A stretch of 64,000 bases of DNA. Origin: Verrucomicrobiota bacterium (GTDB lineage Bacteria > Verrucomicrobiota > Verrucomicrobiia > Chthoniobacterales > Chthoniobacteraceae). The stretch is taken from assembly GCA_026398235.1 (NCBI GenBank), contig JAPLTE010000129.1, positions 26,151 to 90,150 of the forward strand. The letters run 5' to 3'. A program made the position numbers and the translations under genes. The notes beneath the pieces are model-generated. The model was not told the origin of the DNA. It worked only from the letters and a program-made list of their open reading frames with translations, and searched no databases. Of the stretch, positions 17,094 through 26,145 are shown one piece after another (position 1 is the stretch's first letter; each line of letters starts with the position of its first letter).

Positions 17094-19382
17094 TCATGGG
17101 GTCCCTTTGTGGATGACATTTAAGGCTCGCACTGCAAACGTCTGTAGTTCGGTGGAAACAACCACGACAGTGTCTGCGTTTCCTGGATTTGTGTCGTGAT
17201 GAAATTGACCAGCGTAATCATTGATTTCCTGCAATTCATCGACCAGGCACTTGGCGTGGCAAATTGGTTCCGGCGGCTTCGTATCTTTTATGAAAGCAAT
17301 CACTTGGCCAAACATCATATCGCGGGGCACAAGCCCTGGGAAACGCCGATGCAGGTAACCTTCTAATGCTGGCCGAATTGCTTTGGCAATGTGGCGCAGC
17401 TCCCCGCTCCCGTTGTTTATAAAATCGGCGAGCATCCGATGGTGCCGGAAATAGGGCGATTCGCATTCCTTATCGACATCGAAGTTATCGAAATCGCTGT
17501 ATCCTCCTTGGGCAATTCGTAGTTGCAGAACGCTTATGGGAGATGAAGCGTTTTTTACCATTAGGGAGTCCCGAACATCACGGAGGAAAAAGGGATCGTG
17601 CGCTAACACAATCAACTGCTCTGCTCCGTTGAAAATTTGCCTAAGAACGGTCTGCGTGTGCTGCTTTCGGTTAAGGTCCAAGCTGCACATTGGGTCATCA
17701 ATAACGACAATCCGCTGTCCCAACTTGGGATTTGCCAATGTGCTGGCAACGAAAAATGCGAAAGCGAGTGTTCGCTTATCGCCTTCACTGAGAGCGGTTG
17801 CAAAGGAAAGAGCGGCACCATCGATCTGGATTGATTTCCCGCGAAGCGCCAAACCATATTCACTCCGGGGGGAGCCACCCCGGAAATTGGCGGCCATTTT
17901 TTCAATCGAAAACGCCGCTCCGAACTTCAATAACAGCGCGTTGATGGACTTCTCAAACTGAGAAAGGGTCGTGGACATCAATGTGTTCAACTTATCTCGC
18001 GCGGTTTTCTTCTGCCTCTCTGCTTGAACCACTTCGTTTCTCGCCGTCACCAATTTTCCAAAAATGTCCCGTACCACTTGGGTGTGCCTTTGCTTGGATA
18101 GCTGCAATCGTAAAATTTGCCGTTGCAGGTCATCGACTTTTTCAGTCGAGAGTTTTGTCCTAAAGGCTTCGATAGCGGTTTTTGCTGCCAATATCTCTTG
18201 ATTTGCCCTCTGCATTAACTCCGTCAGGTTCTGCCAAAGCCGCCCTGCGGTGCTTTTATTCTGATTGTTCCCGACTGCCACTGTGGGGCTCGCTTGTTTT
18301 TCGAGAGCCAGCCCAACCAGCAATTCCCGAAGGTCTTGGATTATCTTTGTTGCTGCTGCTTCATCAAAAATAGCGGCCTTTACGCTCACGTGATCTTCCC
18401 ACCCGACCGCTTTCTCGTTTGCGTCCGAGATGCCCTTGGCGAAGTTCTCGATGATGACCGGATCGGTTTTCGTAAGAACGCCCGGGTGTAATCGAGAGAC
18501 TTTGTCTTTGAGATCCGCATACGCCGCGTTGAAGTGAGTACGATAGGCGCGAACGAGATCCAGCCCCGTCGTTACCTGCCCACAATAGGGGCAGGTTTCC
18601 CCATGGACAAAGCTTTGACCTTGGCTCAGCCAGTTTTCGACTCCTGGAGTCGCCAAAGCGGTAACATGCGCACGAACAATCCTTTCCGCGTCTTCCTGAA
18701 TGTCTTCCATCGTCTTGCCAAGCAGGGAGAACAAAGCATCAACATCGAGCGAGGGCATTAGAACAGGTGCGGGCACTGGCCGCTTAGCAATGAAAGCGAT
18801 ACCAGCCGCGGCTGTCACTCGCGTTTGCAAAGCCGCGATCTGCGCGTCTGCATCAGGGATTTCAGGAAGTTTTTCGAAAACATCAAGTGTCGATCCCTGA
18901 TGATATCCACTCAATTGCGCCGTAAGCTGTCGCACCTTATCGCCGGCTGTTTTCGCATCATTTGTGGCAATTTCTTCCTGGTTTCGGGCTGCAACAGCAC
19001 TTTCACCCAATGCGAATTCAAGAAGGCTCTTTCTATGATCCGTATTCACCACTCCTCCGGAATGGACATTTCGTTCAATGAAATCGGAATCGAAAATAAG
19101 AAGTTCCGGTCTCAGTTGCGACCATGCGCCATTTTGGAAGGTGACTCTATGTCCACTTCCAAGTTGCAGGATAGCCTTTGGTGCCAATTTCGCATCCACG
19201 GTGGCTCTGGAACTAATTGCAGAAGTGTCTCCTGTTGCAAGCGAACGCATCACGCTCGCCAGGGTGGTCTTCCCTCGTCCATTATCGGCGTAAATCAGCG
19301 TGGCTTTCTGGAATTTGAAGGGCTTGCCATTCGCATCATGAAGGAGCCCAATCCCCTGAATTTGCTCGATTCTTTCTAACAT
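17094..19382 (-). CDS. PrrC/RloC-like AAA_13 ATPase, candidate anticodon nuclease
   Basis: A 762-residue ABC/SMC-type ATPase. Walker A is ADNGRGKTT (residues 32-40). A zinc-hook-like CPYCG lies at 264-268 amid coiled coils, a feature reported for RloC. The ABC signature is LSEGDKR (531-537), and Walker B with the D-loop reads IVVIDDPMCSLD (558-569). The last 120 residues carry Arg670-x3-Glu674 and His728/729, matching the Arg-x3-Glu...His arrangement described for PrrC/RloC anticodon nucleases. Such proteins cleave a tRNA anticodon when phage attack or DNA damage is sensed. No restriction-modification genes adjoin it, which suits RloC better than PrrC. Nuclease activity is inferred. Confidence 0.7.
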   Translation of the reverse strand: MLERIEQIQGIGLLHDANGKPFKFQKATLIYADNGRGKTTLASVMRSLATGDTSAISSRATVDAKLAPKAILQLGSGHRVTFQNGAWSQLRPELLIFDSDFIERNVHSGGVVNTDHRKSLLEFALGESAVAARNQEEIATNDAKTAGDKVRQLTAQLSGYHQGSTLDVFEKLPEIPDADAQIAALQTRVTAAAGIAFIAKRPVPAPVLMPSLDVDALFSLLGKTMEDIQEDAERIVRAHVTALATPGVENWLSQGQSFVHGETCPYCGQVTTGLDLVRAYRTHFNAAYADLKDKVSRLHPGVLTKTDPVIIENFAKGISDANEKAVGWEDHVSVKAAIFDEAAATKIIQDLRELLVGLALEKQASPTVAVGNNQNKSTAGRLWQNLTELMQRANQEILAAKTAIEAFRTKLSTEKVDDLQRQILRLQLSKQRHTQVVRDIFGKLVTARNEVVQAERQKKTARDKLNTLMSTTLSQFEKSINALLLKFGAAFSIEKMAANFRGGSPRSEYGLALRGKSIQIDGAALSFATALSEGDKRTLAFAFFVASTLANPKLGQRIVVIDDPMCSLDLNRKQHTQTVLRQIFNGAEQLIVLAHDPFFLRDVRDSLMVKNASSPISVLQLRIAQGGYSDFDNFDVDKECESPYFRHHRMLADFINNGSGELRHIAKAIRPALEGYLHRRFPGLVPRDMMFGQVIAFIKDTKPPEPICHAKCLVDELQEINDYAGQFHHDTNPGNADTVVVVSTELQTFAVRALNVIHKGTP

Positions 19383-19495
19383 AGAGTTTCCGTTCTTTTA
19401 GTTAATGGGGACATGCATTTTGTGCCTGCCAAAGGTGCATTTTTGTCGTGAATTACCCGATGGTGCTGGATTCGGTGAACGCTACTACATCAGTT

Positions 19496-19933
19496 TTATT
19501 CTTCCTGTTTCCTGAGTTTTACGATCAGTTGCGATTTAATCACGGCGCAATCACTAATGTCGAGCATTCGGTAAGATTGAGGGGCGACCAGAACCGGGTT
19601 GATTTCCCGCAAGGAAAGCGGTTTCCCGAGCTTGACTACTTTTCCGATTTTGAACGCAAAAGCTGATTTGCGACTCAAAAAGTATTGCCGGTAATGTGCA
19701 CGGGATATTCCCGCGCCTTTTTTTGTCAGTTCCCAAATCCCGCTTAGTGAGCCGGTAAGTGCTCCTTTGACCTCGGCAACGGCTACAACTCTTTGGAACA
19801 GGGGTGGTCGCATAAATCATAAGATACGTCGGCAACCGTGATGGCAAAAATTTGCGAAACTCGAATAGCTTTTCTCCCGTTGAATTTTTTCGACGAATTC
19901 AGGATGGATTGAAATTAACAAAGGAGCGTTCAT
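19496..19933 (-). pseudogene. ASCH/PUA-like domain gene, frameshifted
   Basis: Three frames must be joined to read one ASCH-like protein of about 145 residues. From ATG 19933 the frame gives APLLISIHPEFVEKI; then, after apparent indels near 19870-19890, EFRKFLPSR and YLMIYATTPV; then, after one extra C near 19796, QRVVAVAEVKGAL and IWELTKKGAGISRAHYR. The last part is an intact 105-residue frame (19496-19813). The pieces match the order seen in ASCH proteins (SIKPE..., EFR, YAT.P, VV...EV, YF...AFAFKIG). Such domains bind RNA or modified nucleic acid. Either the gene is dead or several bases, partly in homopolymers, were misread. Confidence 0.6.
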
Positions 19934-20054
19934 GAAGGGTTACTGCCATCAAAAGTGAAAATTCTTGGTGACAGATTTGACGAAAACTCTGAATTTCCTG
20001 GACGAACCGGCGGACATCAACAGCACGGCCACGGCCCTCCCGGTGAATCAACGC

Positions 20055-21914
20055 TTAGCGCCGGAGTTTCGCGTTGTAGTCGTCTACCATTTGATTAACA
20101 GCCCGATTCCGTGCCTTTTGCTGCTCAAGCAACGCATTGTAGCGGTTCACCTTGAGGTTAAAAGCATCCACATCTAGTTGGCTGTTGCGGTTAAGATAAA
20201 TGCGATCCCGCTCAATTTCGCTGGCGAGACTGTCGAGCTGGGCGGAGTAGCTTTGTGCTTGAGTCTTTGCAACCTCGATAGCCTGCCGATCACGGCTAAG
20301 TTCTGAGGTTCTGGACTGCGGAACACGATAATTGCCGGTATTGCTATTATACGAGGGGGTTGGTGCTGCGTAGGTTGTCGGGGCTGTGTATCTCGTGCTT
20401 GATGCCGTTCCCGATGATGAGTTGTTGTTAAACAATGACACAATCCAGAAAAAACCAATCACGCCGATAATCCAAAGGCATCCAGCATTCTCAGATTTTT
20501 GAGCGGCCAATGTGCGCCGGTCTTCTTCCAGGCGTTTCTTTATTTCTGGGTCAAGCGCAAACGAAAGTGCCAGTTTGCAGGCTTTTACCGCCGTTCTCTT
20601 GTCTTTGTGATTGTTCCACGCGTCCAAGGAAATGTTTCGGAGACTCGCAGCGAGGATGTTTGAAAATTCTGAAGCATCACTTATGCTTTCAACAAGGCTC
20701 GAAAATCTTGGAATTATATCCGCTTGGATTGAAGCGAGCCTTTGTTTTGGAGAATATGCCCCATCAGCAATGTTTTTCAGTTTCTCCAAAAGGGGCTGAA
20801 ATTTCGCGAGTGCTAGGTTTCCCTGGCCGATCTCGATGTTTTTTGTTGCCCTTTCTCGAACCTCGGCTGACTGCGCAAAGTCGAGAACCTCCCTAAGCAC
20901 AGCTACAAAGGTTTCGTCATCTCCGATCGCTTTCTGATACGTGACAATCCCACTTATGCAAGCGGATGCGGCGTCATCAAAAAGCTCTGTCCGCTGGTGG
21001 GCGTCCTTCTGGTAAAAGAGGTCGAAGAGGGGCCGATGGAGTTTGACTTCTTGGATAAGCCGTCTGATGGCAGTCAGCATTTCCTTGGGATCCGACTTTT
21101 TCGTATCTTCCAGGCAGAGGCGAATCACCTCGACCTTTGGTGTCAGCACCAAATCAAAAACCTTCCGGGCTTGTGCAGCGTCCGGCTCAAACTCCGAAAT
21201 GAGCCCTATGTGCATTCTGGAGGGATCAAGCCTGCCCCTTTCCGCGAATTTTAGCGCGGCCTCAGCGTTGATCCTTGTCATCGCCTGTCTCAGCGAGGAA
21301 GCTAGTCTCCGCGCCCAGCCGGTTGTAATTCTGGGATCATCCAAGGTGCGGATGCGGTTCCTTACCGTATCCCAGATCCGGTCATCCGAAGTCAGTTTTG
21401 TCCACCGGGATAAGGATTCCCTCCAATAATTTTTGATTTTGGTTTCCCTCTCCGCATTAACCTCTGCATTTAGTTGGTAATGTGTCCAATCGTGCGCGAT
21501 CAAGTGGAACATGACCGCAAGGTTATGTGTGGCGATAAAGCCTTCAGCCGTATCGCTTTCCCTTTCGAGCCAGATTTCGTAAGCTTTGTTTTGCTCCCCC
21601 CGTTCCAATGCTAGCATTGCGGGATCACCAGAAGGATGTGAACCATTCGCGGGCCAAAACCAGAAAAAGCCGTAAGTCAGACGCTGTTCAGGTTCCTTCA
21701 TGCACCGGGACGCATCTCGAATTTGATCCACGGTGGGAGCCGGGTCGAGGGCGAAGGCGAACTGTTGCTGGTTGGATTCCCCCAAGTCAGCCAGAATTTT
21801 GAGCTTCTCCGTAAGCCGGGCGATCTCCTTTACTGAGGCGTCAACGGGAAGGCCCGTTATGCGAAACGGATTTTGCCGATAGAGATCGAGGTTCGAAATG
21901 GCGCTAAGTGGCAT
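20055..21914 (-). CDS. J-like domain membrane protein, last gene of chaperone operon
   Basis: A 619-residue protein. The N-terminal 110 residues look like a divergent J domain (NPFRITGLPVDASVKEI, then an MKEPEQRLTYGFFWFWP end), but there is no His-Pro-Asp tripeptide. A long helical middle, probably TPR- or HEAT-like, leads to one membrane helix (CLWIIGVIGFFWIVSLF, about residues 480-500), then a Ser/Thr/Tyr-rich linker and a terminal coiled coil of about 90 residues. The first 160 residues are clearly paralogous to those of the 439-residue protein encoded at 26146-27465. The position at the end of an Hsp70 operon suggests a co-chaperone or client adaptor tethered to the membrane. Confidence 0.65.
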   Translation of the reverse strand: MPLSAISNLDLYRQNPFRITGLPVDASVKEIARLTEKLKILADLGESNQQQFAFALDPAPTVDQIRDASRCMKEPEQRLTYGFFWFWPANGSHPSGDPAMLALERGEQNKAYEIWLERESDTAEGFIATHNLAVMFHLIAHDWTHYQLNAEVNAERETKIKNYWRESLSRWTKLTSDDRIWDTVRNRIRTLDDPRITTGWARRLASSLRQAMTRINAEAALKFAERGRLDPSRMHIGLISEFEPDAAQARKVFDLVLTPKVEVIRLCLEDTKKSDPKEMLTAIRRLIQEVKLHRPLFDLFYQKDAHQRTELFDDAASACISGIVTYQKAIGDDETFVAVLREVLDFAQSAEVRERATKNIEIGQGNLALAKFQPLLEKLKNIADGAYSPKQRLASIQADIIPRFSSLVESISDASEFSNILAASLRNISLDAWNNHKDKRTAVKACKLALSFALDPEIKKRLEEDRRTLAAQKSENAGCLWIIGVIGFFWIVSLFNNNSSSGTASSTRYTAPTTYAAPTPSYNSNTGNYRVPQSRTSELSRDRQAIEVAKTQAQSYSAQLDSLASEIERDRIYLNRNSQLDVDAFNLKVNRYNALLEQQKARNRAVNQMVDDYNAKLRR

Positions 21915-21945
21915 GGGTTTGGACGGGGCGACCCCGGCGTGTTGT

Positions 21946-22515
21946 TCAGTTCAATTGGTTATGCCGAGGATTGTCTCCTGCTCGGGGGTTCCTACCACAA
22001 CCGAAGAGGGCCTCATGTTTGCTCTCCCTCTCCAACCCCTTTCCGTCTAGGCGGAGTTCGACCAACACCTGCTCTCTGGAATCATCGTCCTCTTCCATAA
22101 TGGCATATAGCAAATGGATGGGGAAGACCGGGCTTTCCGTGAGTTCGGCCCACCGTTCGGCGTTCCTAAAGACAGCCTTCGCCGACTCGCTCCGGTGATA
22201 CCGTTTGGTCTCCGGTGCCCGAAGTGCGAGGTTCATGTGCAGTTTCGCCCTAAGACTGCGGCGGAACTGCTTGGCGTCAAGATTGACCGCAGCGAACACT
22301 CTCCTAAGTCGCCTAGTTTCCTTGAATAATTCCTCAAGCAGGTCGTCGCTAGCGGGCGAGATTTTGTTGGCGACCTTCGGCAAATCGAAATCGACAACCT
22401 TGCAAAGTCCAAGCAACAGGTGTGTAGGCTCAATCACGGGCGAGTTCAGGTTTCGGGCTTCGACCGCGGCGACCCTCCAGACCAGAATGAGACTTTCAGA
22501 GTGCCTCGTCGTCAT
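21946..22515 (-). CDS. Stand-alone Clp N-terminal (Clp-R) domain protein
   Basis: A 189-residue protein. Two Clp-N-type repeats are seen: one around VWRVAAVEARNLNSPVIEP followed by THLLLGLCK (about 10-40), the other around AVFRNAERWAELTESPVFP followed by IHLLYAIMEE (about 115-150). In ClpA/ClpC/ClpB this domain recruits substrates or adaptors to the AAA+ ring, but no AAA+ module follows here. A free Clp-N domain could act as adaptor or decoy between the Hsp70 system and Clp proteases. The ATG overlaps the TPR-gene stop (22512-22515), so the two are coupled. Confidence 0.65.
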   Translation of the reverse strand: MTTRHSESLILVWRVAAVEARNLNSPVIEPTHLLLGLCKVVDFDLPKVANKISPASDDLLEELFKETRRLRRVFAAVNLDAKQFRRSLRAKLHMNLALRAPETKRYHRSESAKAVFRNAERWAELTESPVFPIHLLYAIMEEDDDSREQVLVELRLDGKGLERESKHEALFGCGRNPRAGDNPRHNQLN

Positions 22516-23150
22516 GGCTTAGCATCGATTGCAGGTTTTTCTTCCGTGGGCGGAGTCGGCGGTTGCGATCCAGCCGGAATAGGAGCCGAAGTTTGCGCCA
22601 TTTCCGGAGGGATTTCGGCAGGGGCAGCCAGCACAGATTCCGGATTTATTGGCTCGGAGGGCTTCGTCTTGCGCAAATTCCTTATGGATTTGGTGCAGGC
22701 GACCAACCGGTTCCCAACCCTCCCGACAATAGCGACCACCCGGCACCAGGCCCACTTGGCAAAGACGACGAAGTGGTGCCCCACCCATCTAGCGAGTTTC
22801 GCCAGTCTTTTCAGATTGGCTAATGGACTCACCAAATCCTGGAAATGCTCTATGGCTTTGATTTTCACGAGCGCTTCTAAATATGCCGAATTGCCGGGAT
22901 CCAGCCTTAGCGCATCTTGCCAAAGCCTTTTGGCCTGGCTCAGGTCACGCCGCTTGGCCGCGATCCTTGCCAATAAGTCAAGGTCTCGTGGATTAGCAGG
23001 GACTCCCCTTCGGCGCAGCAGGGCTTCTGCTTCAAGCAAATGGCCAGATCTGGCAAGCAACGATGCATGGGCGTAGCGGGAATTTGAGAAGTGCGCCTCC
23101 AAAACCTCTCGGATTTGTGCCACTGCAAGACGCTTGGTTTCTGGATTCAT
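22512..23150 (-). CDS. TPR-like protein with proline-rich tail
   Basis: A 212-residue protein. Residues 1-95 are TPR-like helices (FSNSRYAHASLLARSGHLL, RDLSQAKRLWQDALRLDPGN, AYLEALVKIKAIEHF). A basic amphipathic stretch with Trp (RWVGHHFVVFAKWAWCRVVA) may touch the membrane, and the last 50 residues are Pro/Glu/Ala-rich and probably disordered. TPR proteins commonly bind Hsp70 tails or clients. I chose ATG 23150, four bases after the Hsp70 stop; a longer frame to 23300 runs back into the Hsp70 gene and is rejected. No exact family recognised. Confidence 0.65.
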   Translation of the reverse strand: MNPETKRLAVAQIREVLEAHFSNSRYAHASLLARSGHLLEAEALLRRRGVPANPRDLDLLARIAAKRRDLSQAKRLWQDALRLDPGNSAYLEALVKIKAIEHFQDLVSPLANLKRLAKLARWVGHHFVVFAKWAWCRVVAIVGRVGNRLVACTKSIRNLRKTKPSEPINPESVLAAPAEIPPEMAQTSAPIPAGSQPPTPPTEEKPAIDAKP

Positions 23151-23154
23151 GGCG

Positions 23155-25617
23155 CTATTGCACTCCCGATACAAATCCGCGTTGCGCTTCACGTTCTTCC
23201 GCTGGGAGTAAATCCCAGAGCTGACGCACCACATTCTGCAATCCGACTGCATTGTTGTTCGCCATGAAATTTTGACCTTGAGAGAACAAATGTGCCGCAC
23301 GGTTTTGATCCGTCAATTTAGCACGTTCTTTCTCCATGTATTGGAAACGATACACCCAATACTCTGGCTGAGCATTTGTGATTTCATAGTAAAGCCTCCA
23401 CACGGATTCCAACTTACTTCTCATCCGCTCAGACTGGCGTTCTTTGATGATTTGGTTGATTTCAGTCACAAGGGATGTATGTCTTTCCCGTTGATCTGCC
23501 GATCCATACGTTCGCACAACCTTTTCCAAACTGGCCATCGCCTCCTGCGCTTCGCAAACGAGCGATGGCCATTCCAGCGAATCAGCAACCTCGTCCAATT
23601 TGATTTTAAATTCCAAAAGGCGGGTCTCGCACTTTCGAGTCTCGTTGGCCGCAATGGCTCGTTCGATTTCTTGCAGCAGTGGTGACTCTTCGATCTCGCG
23701 AACTTTTTCATCAACACCTTGAGCATTTGTGTTTCGGGCCTTAGCTGCAAGTTCCCGGAAGCGTTTCATTTCGGTATCCAAATCCTGTTTGAGTACAAGA
23801 GCTTTTACCGTCTCATATTTCGAATCAAACTTCTCAGTAAATTCCTCGTCGAGAAGCGGAACATAAGCTTTCAGAGTGATGATTCGGTTCGCATCCATGC
23901 TCAACGTGACCTCCACATCACTACCGGCTGGTAAATCTCGCCTTATATTATTTCCCTTTATTTCAAGGTATCCTATGAATTGATTTCGGTCAGCCTTACC
24001 ATTTTCTCCTTCAACGACCGGAATTCTAACGAAGTCCCCGCTTTGGCCCTGCCGGATTAAATGTGCCGTTCGGTAGTCTTTAGTCTCTTTGCAAGGAAGA
24101 CCTCGGCCCTTTTGAAAAAGACGGTCATAATTGTTAGTGCTCAGCGCGATGCCGATTGAGTTAGGGAGCGGTTGCTCATCAAGAACGCCACCAATAAAAA
24201 TGGTATAGGTCAGGCTGTCCGGGGAGGTCTTTTGTCTCCGACCCTCTGGATCAAACATTTCGATGGAATAGAGATTTCGGACTCCGCGCTCTGCATAAAG
24301 ATTCGCAACAAAGACTCCATCGGGGCGCAAAGAAATCTTACCACTTCTCCACTGAATCGCTTGATTGACTAATTCCAATGTAAAGTCGGTGAAGTCCTGA
24401 ATTTCGGGGCTTGAAACTTTCCCGCCGATGGTCGGAGTGTCATCGATTCCAACAGGCTTGTATTTGAGATCAATGGCAAACTCGCCTGCGGCGACGGGTT
24501 GCTCCCTGTTGAGTTGGAGGCGTTGCGTTCCGGCAAAAACGGCAGCTCCAAGAGCAACGACTGTCATTGGGTCCATGCTGAAATCCAAAGGCATGCTGAG
24601 TTTGCGGCTTAACATCTCGCGGAAATAGCGCGCCTTGGTTGGTCCGCCGACCAGAATTACTTTGGAAATGGCTTCCTTAGACAAATGGATTTCATTTAAG
24701 ACCCGCATGCATATATCAACCGAACGCTGGATGATAGGTTCAGAAATACGAACAACTTCCGCCTGGGTCAGTTCGCATTCCAATTCAATATCTTCACCCT
24801 TTGAGTCTGTAAATCCGCCTAGCGCTAAGTGCGTCCGATCGGACCTGGAAAGTTCGATTTTTGCATCCTCTACAGCGTGTTTGATTTTGATAAATTCCTT
24901 TTCCCAGCGCTCGTTTCCCCGATTGAAATCCTTCAACTCATACTGTGCGAGCAATTGTGGAACAATAATCTGATCAACAATCGCCCAATCGATATCGGAA
25001 CCTCCAAGGAAATTATCACCCCCATGGTTTGCCACATGAATAGTTCCATCTTCTGCCTTGATCACTGCTGCATCAAAAGTCCCACCTCCAAAATCATACA
25101 CCAACCAGTAAGCTCCCTCTTCATCTTTCTGAAATCCGTAAGCCAAGGCTGCTGCCACTGGTTCCTGTAGCAGTGGGCTTTGCTTGAAACCGGCTAATTG
25201 GGCCGCCTTCATGGTGGCGTTGCACTGGGGGAGTTGGAATGCAGCTGGCACCGTGATAACGATGGCATCTATCGCCTCTCCGGTTTTTTCCTGTGCTTGA
25301 TCCCGCAGGGCTTTAAGAACCTCCGCTGAAAGTTCTTCCGGTTTGCGGCGCATTCCACTGCTTTGAAATGAATAGACGAAATCGTCTCCCATGTTCCGCT
25401 TGAATTCAATGTAGGCGTCTTTGGGTTTTGCTTCACGGCTGCTCCTTGCTCGCAGCCCAACCCGCACGGTGCCCATTTTGTCAATGCCAACAGCGGACGA
25501 GGTAATATCGAAATCATCTGGATTTTTGATGATTTCCGGACGAACGCCGTTGAGGACTGCGATGGCACTATTTGTCGTGCCGAGGTCTATTCCAAAGTCG
25601 ATGGTAGTTCTGGTCAT
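23155..25617 (-). CDS. Hsp70 family chaperone with extended C-terminus
   Basis: An 820-residue DnaK relative. The ATPase domain is intact: phosphate-1 GIDLGTTNS (residues 9-17), VPAAFQLPQ, phosphate-2 VYDFGGGTFD, and the adenosine motif VILVGGPTK. A substrate-binding beta domain follows (DFTLELVNQAIQWRSGKISL and later beta strands). The last 250 residues are long charged helices, much longer than a DnaK lid. It differs from housekeeping DnaK in sequence and context: it sits between a GrpE-like factor and a TPR/Clp-N pair in the island operon. ATP-driven folding or remodelling of an unknown client is expected. It is a dedicated paralogue, not the cell's main dnaK. Confidence 0.85.
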   Translation of the reverse strand: MTRTTIDFGIDLGTTNSAIAVLNGVRPEIIKNPDDFDITSSAVGIDKMGTVRVGLRARSSREAKPKDAYIEFKRNMGDDFVYSFQSSGMRRKPEELSAEVLKALRDQAQEKTGEAIDAIVITVPAAFQLPQCNATMKAAQLAGFKQSPLLQEPVAAALAYGFQKDEEGAYWLVYDFGGGTFDAAVIKAEDGTIHVANHGGDNFLGGSDIDWAIVDQIIVPQLLAQYELKDFNRGNERWEKEFIKIKHAVEDAKIELSRSDRTHLALGGFTDSKGEDIELECELTQAEVVRISEPIIQRSVDICMRVLNEIHLSKEAISKVILVGGPTKARYFREMLSRKLSMPLDFSMDPMTVVALGAAVFAGTQRLQLNREQPVAAGEFAIDLKYKPVGIDDTPTIGGKVSSPEIQDFTDFTLELVNQAIQWRSGKISLRPDGVFVANLYAERGVRNLYSIEMFDPEGRRQKTSPDSLTYTIFIGGVLDEQPLPNSIGIALSTNNYDRLFQKGRGLPCKETKDYRTAHLIRQGQSGDFVRIPVVEGENGKADRNQFIGYLEIKGNNIRRDLPAGSDVEVTLSMDANRIITLKAYVPLLDEEFTEKFDSKYETVKALVLKQDLDTEMKRFRELAAKARNTNAQGVDEKVREIEESPLLQEIERAIAANETRKCETRLLEFKIKLDEVADSLEWPSLVCEAQEAMASLEKVVRTYGSADQRERHTSLVTEINQIIKERQSERMRSKLESVWRLYYEITNAQPEYWVYRFQYMEKERAKLTDQNRAAHLFSQGQNFMANNNAVGLQNVVRQLWDLLPAEEREAQRGFVSGVQ

Positions 25618-25629
25618 GATTTTTGGGTG

Positions 25630-26121
25630 TTAGAGATCAGTTTTTTCTGCAAGCGGGATTTCAAGAATAATCTCACCGGGTTGCAGGATCTTGGAATTGT
25701 AACGTATGGTTGGCTTGAAGGTTTCCTTGACACGAGCCCGTGAGATGCCAGCGGTCGGTTCCGCTGCGATCACTTTTAGAAACATCCCCTCGTCATAGGG
25801 GTCGCCGGTATGACCTTTAATTGTAAACCCCAGCTCCTTCAGGCCGCGCAGGATTCCATCCACGGGCTTGGCAACTCCTTGGAATTCTTCTTTCACCTCG
25901 CCCGAAAATTTGTCAATCATTTTCGTCATCGCCCGCCATGCGTTATTGGCGATCTTCAACATACCTTGCTGCCACTCTGCGCTACATTCCACGGGGTGAA
26001 TCTGAGGCAAAGATATTTCTATGCCCTCTGAAACGGCGCCGTGCAATATCCGTATTATAGCTTCGCTTGGCTTTCTTTCGTCGGGTAGTTCCGCATGGGG
26101 GATTTTGAATGGATCACTCAT
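25630..26121 (-). CDS. GrpE-like nucleotide exchange factor
   Basis: A 163-residue protein. The C-terminal 60 residues follow the GrpE head pattern: ELGFTIKGHTGDPYDEGMF, a short loop, then SRARVKETFKPTIRYNSKIL and PGEIILEIP, like the ending of GrpE in which a recovered, adjustable beta domain touches Hsp70. The N-terminal helix is shorter than the GrpE dimer stalk. It lies 12 bp upstream of the Hsp70 gene, where a release factor for ADP would be expected. Similarity is moderate, so it may be a specialised exchange factor for this Hsp70 only. Confidence 0.6.
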   Translation of the reverse strand: MSDPFKIPHAELPDERKPSEAIIRILHGAVSEGIEISLPQIHPVECSAEWQQGMLKIANNAWRAMTKMIDKFSGEVKEEFQGVAKPVDGILRGLKELGFTIKGHTGDPYDEGMFLKVIAAEPTAGISRARVKETFKPTIRYNSKILQPGEIILEIPLAEKTDL

Positions 26122-26145
26122 AGAATGTGCAAGTTGGCGAAAGGC

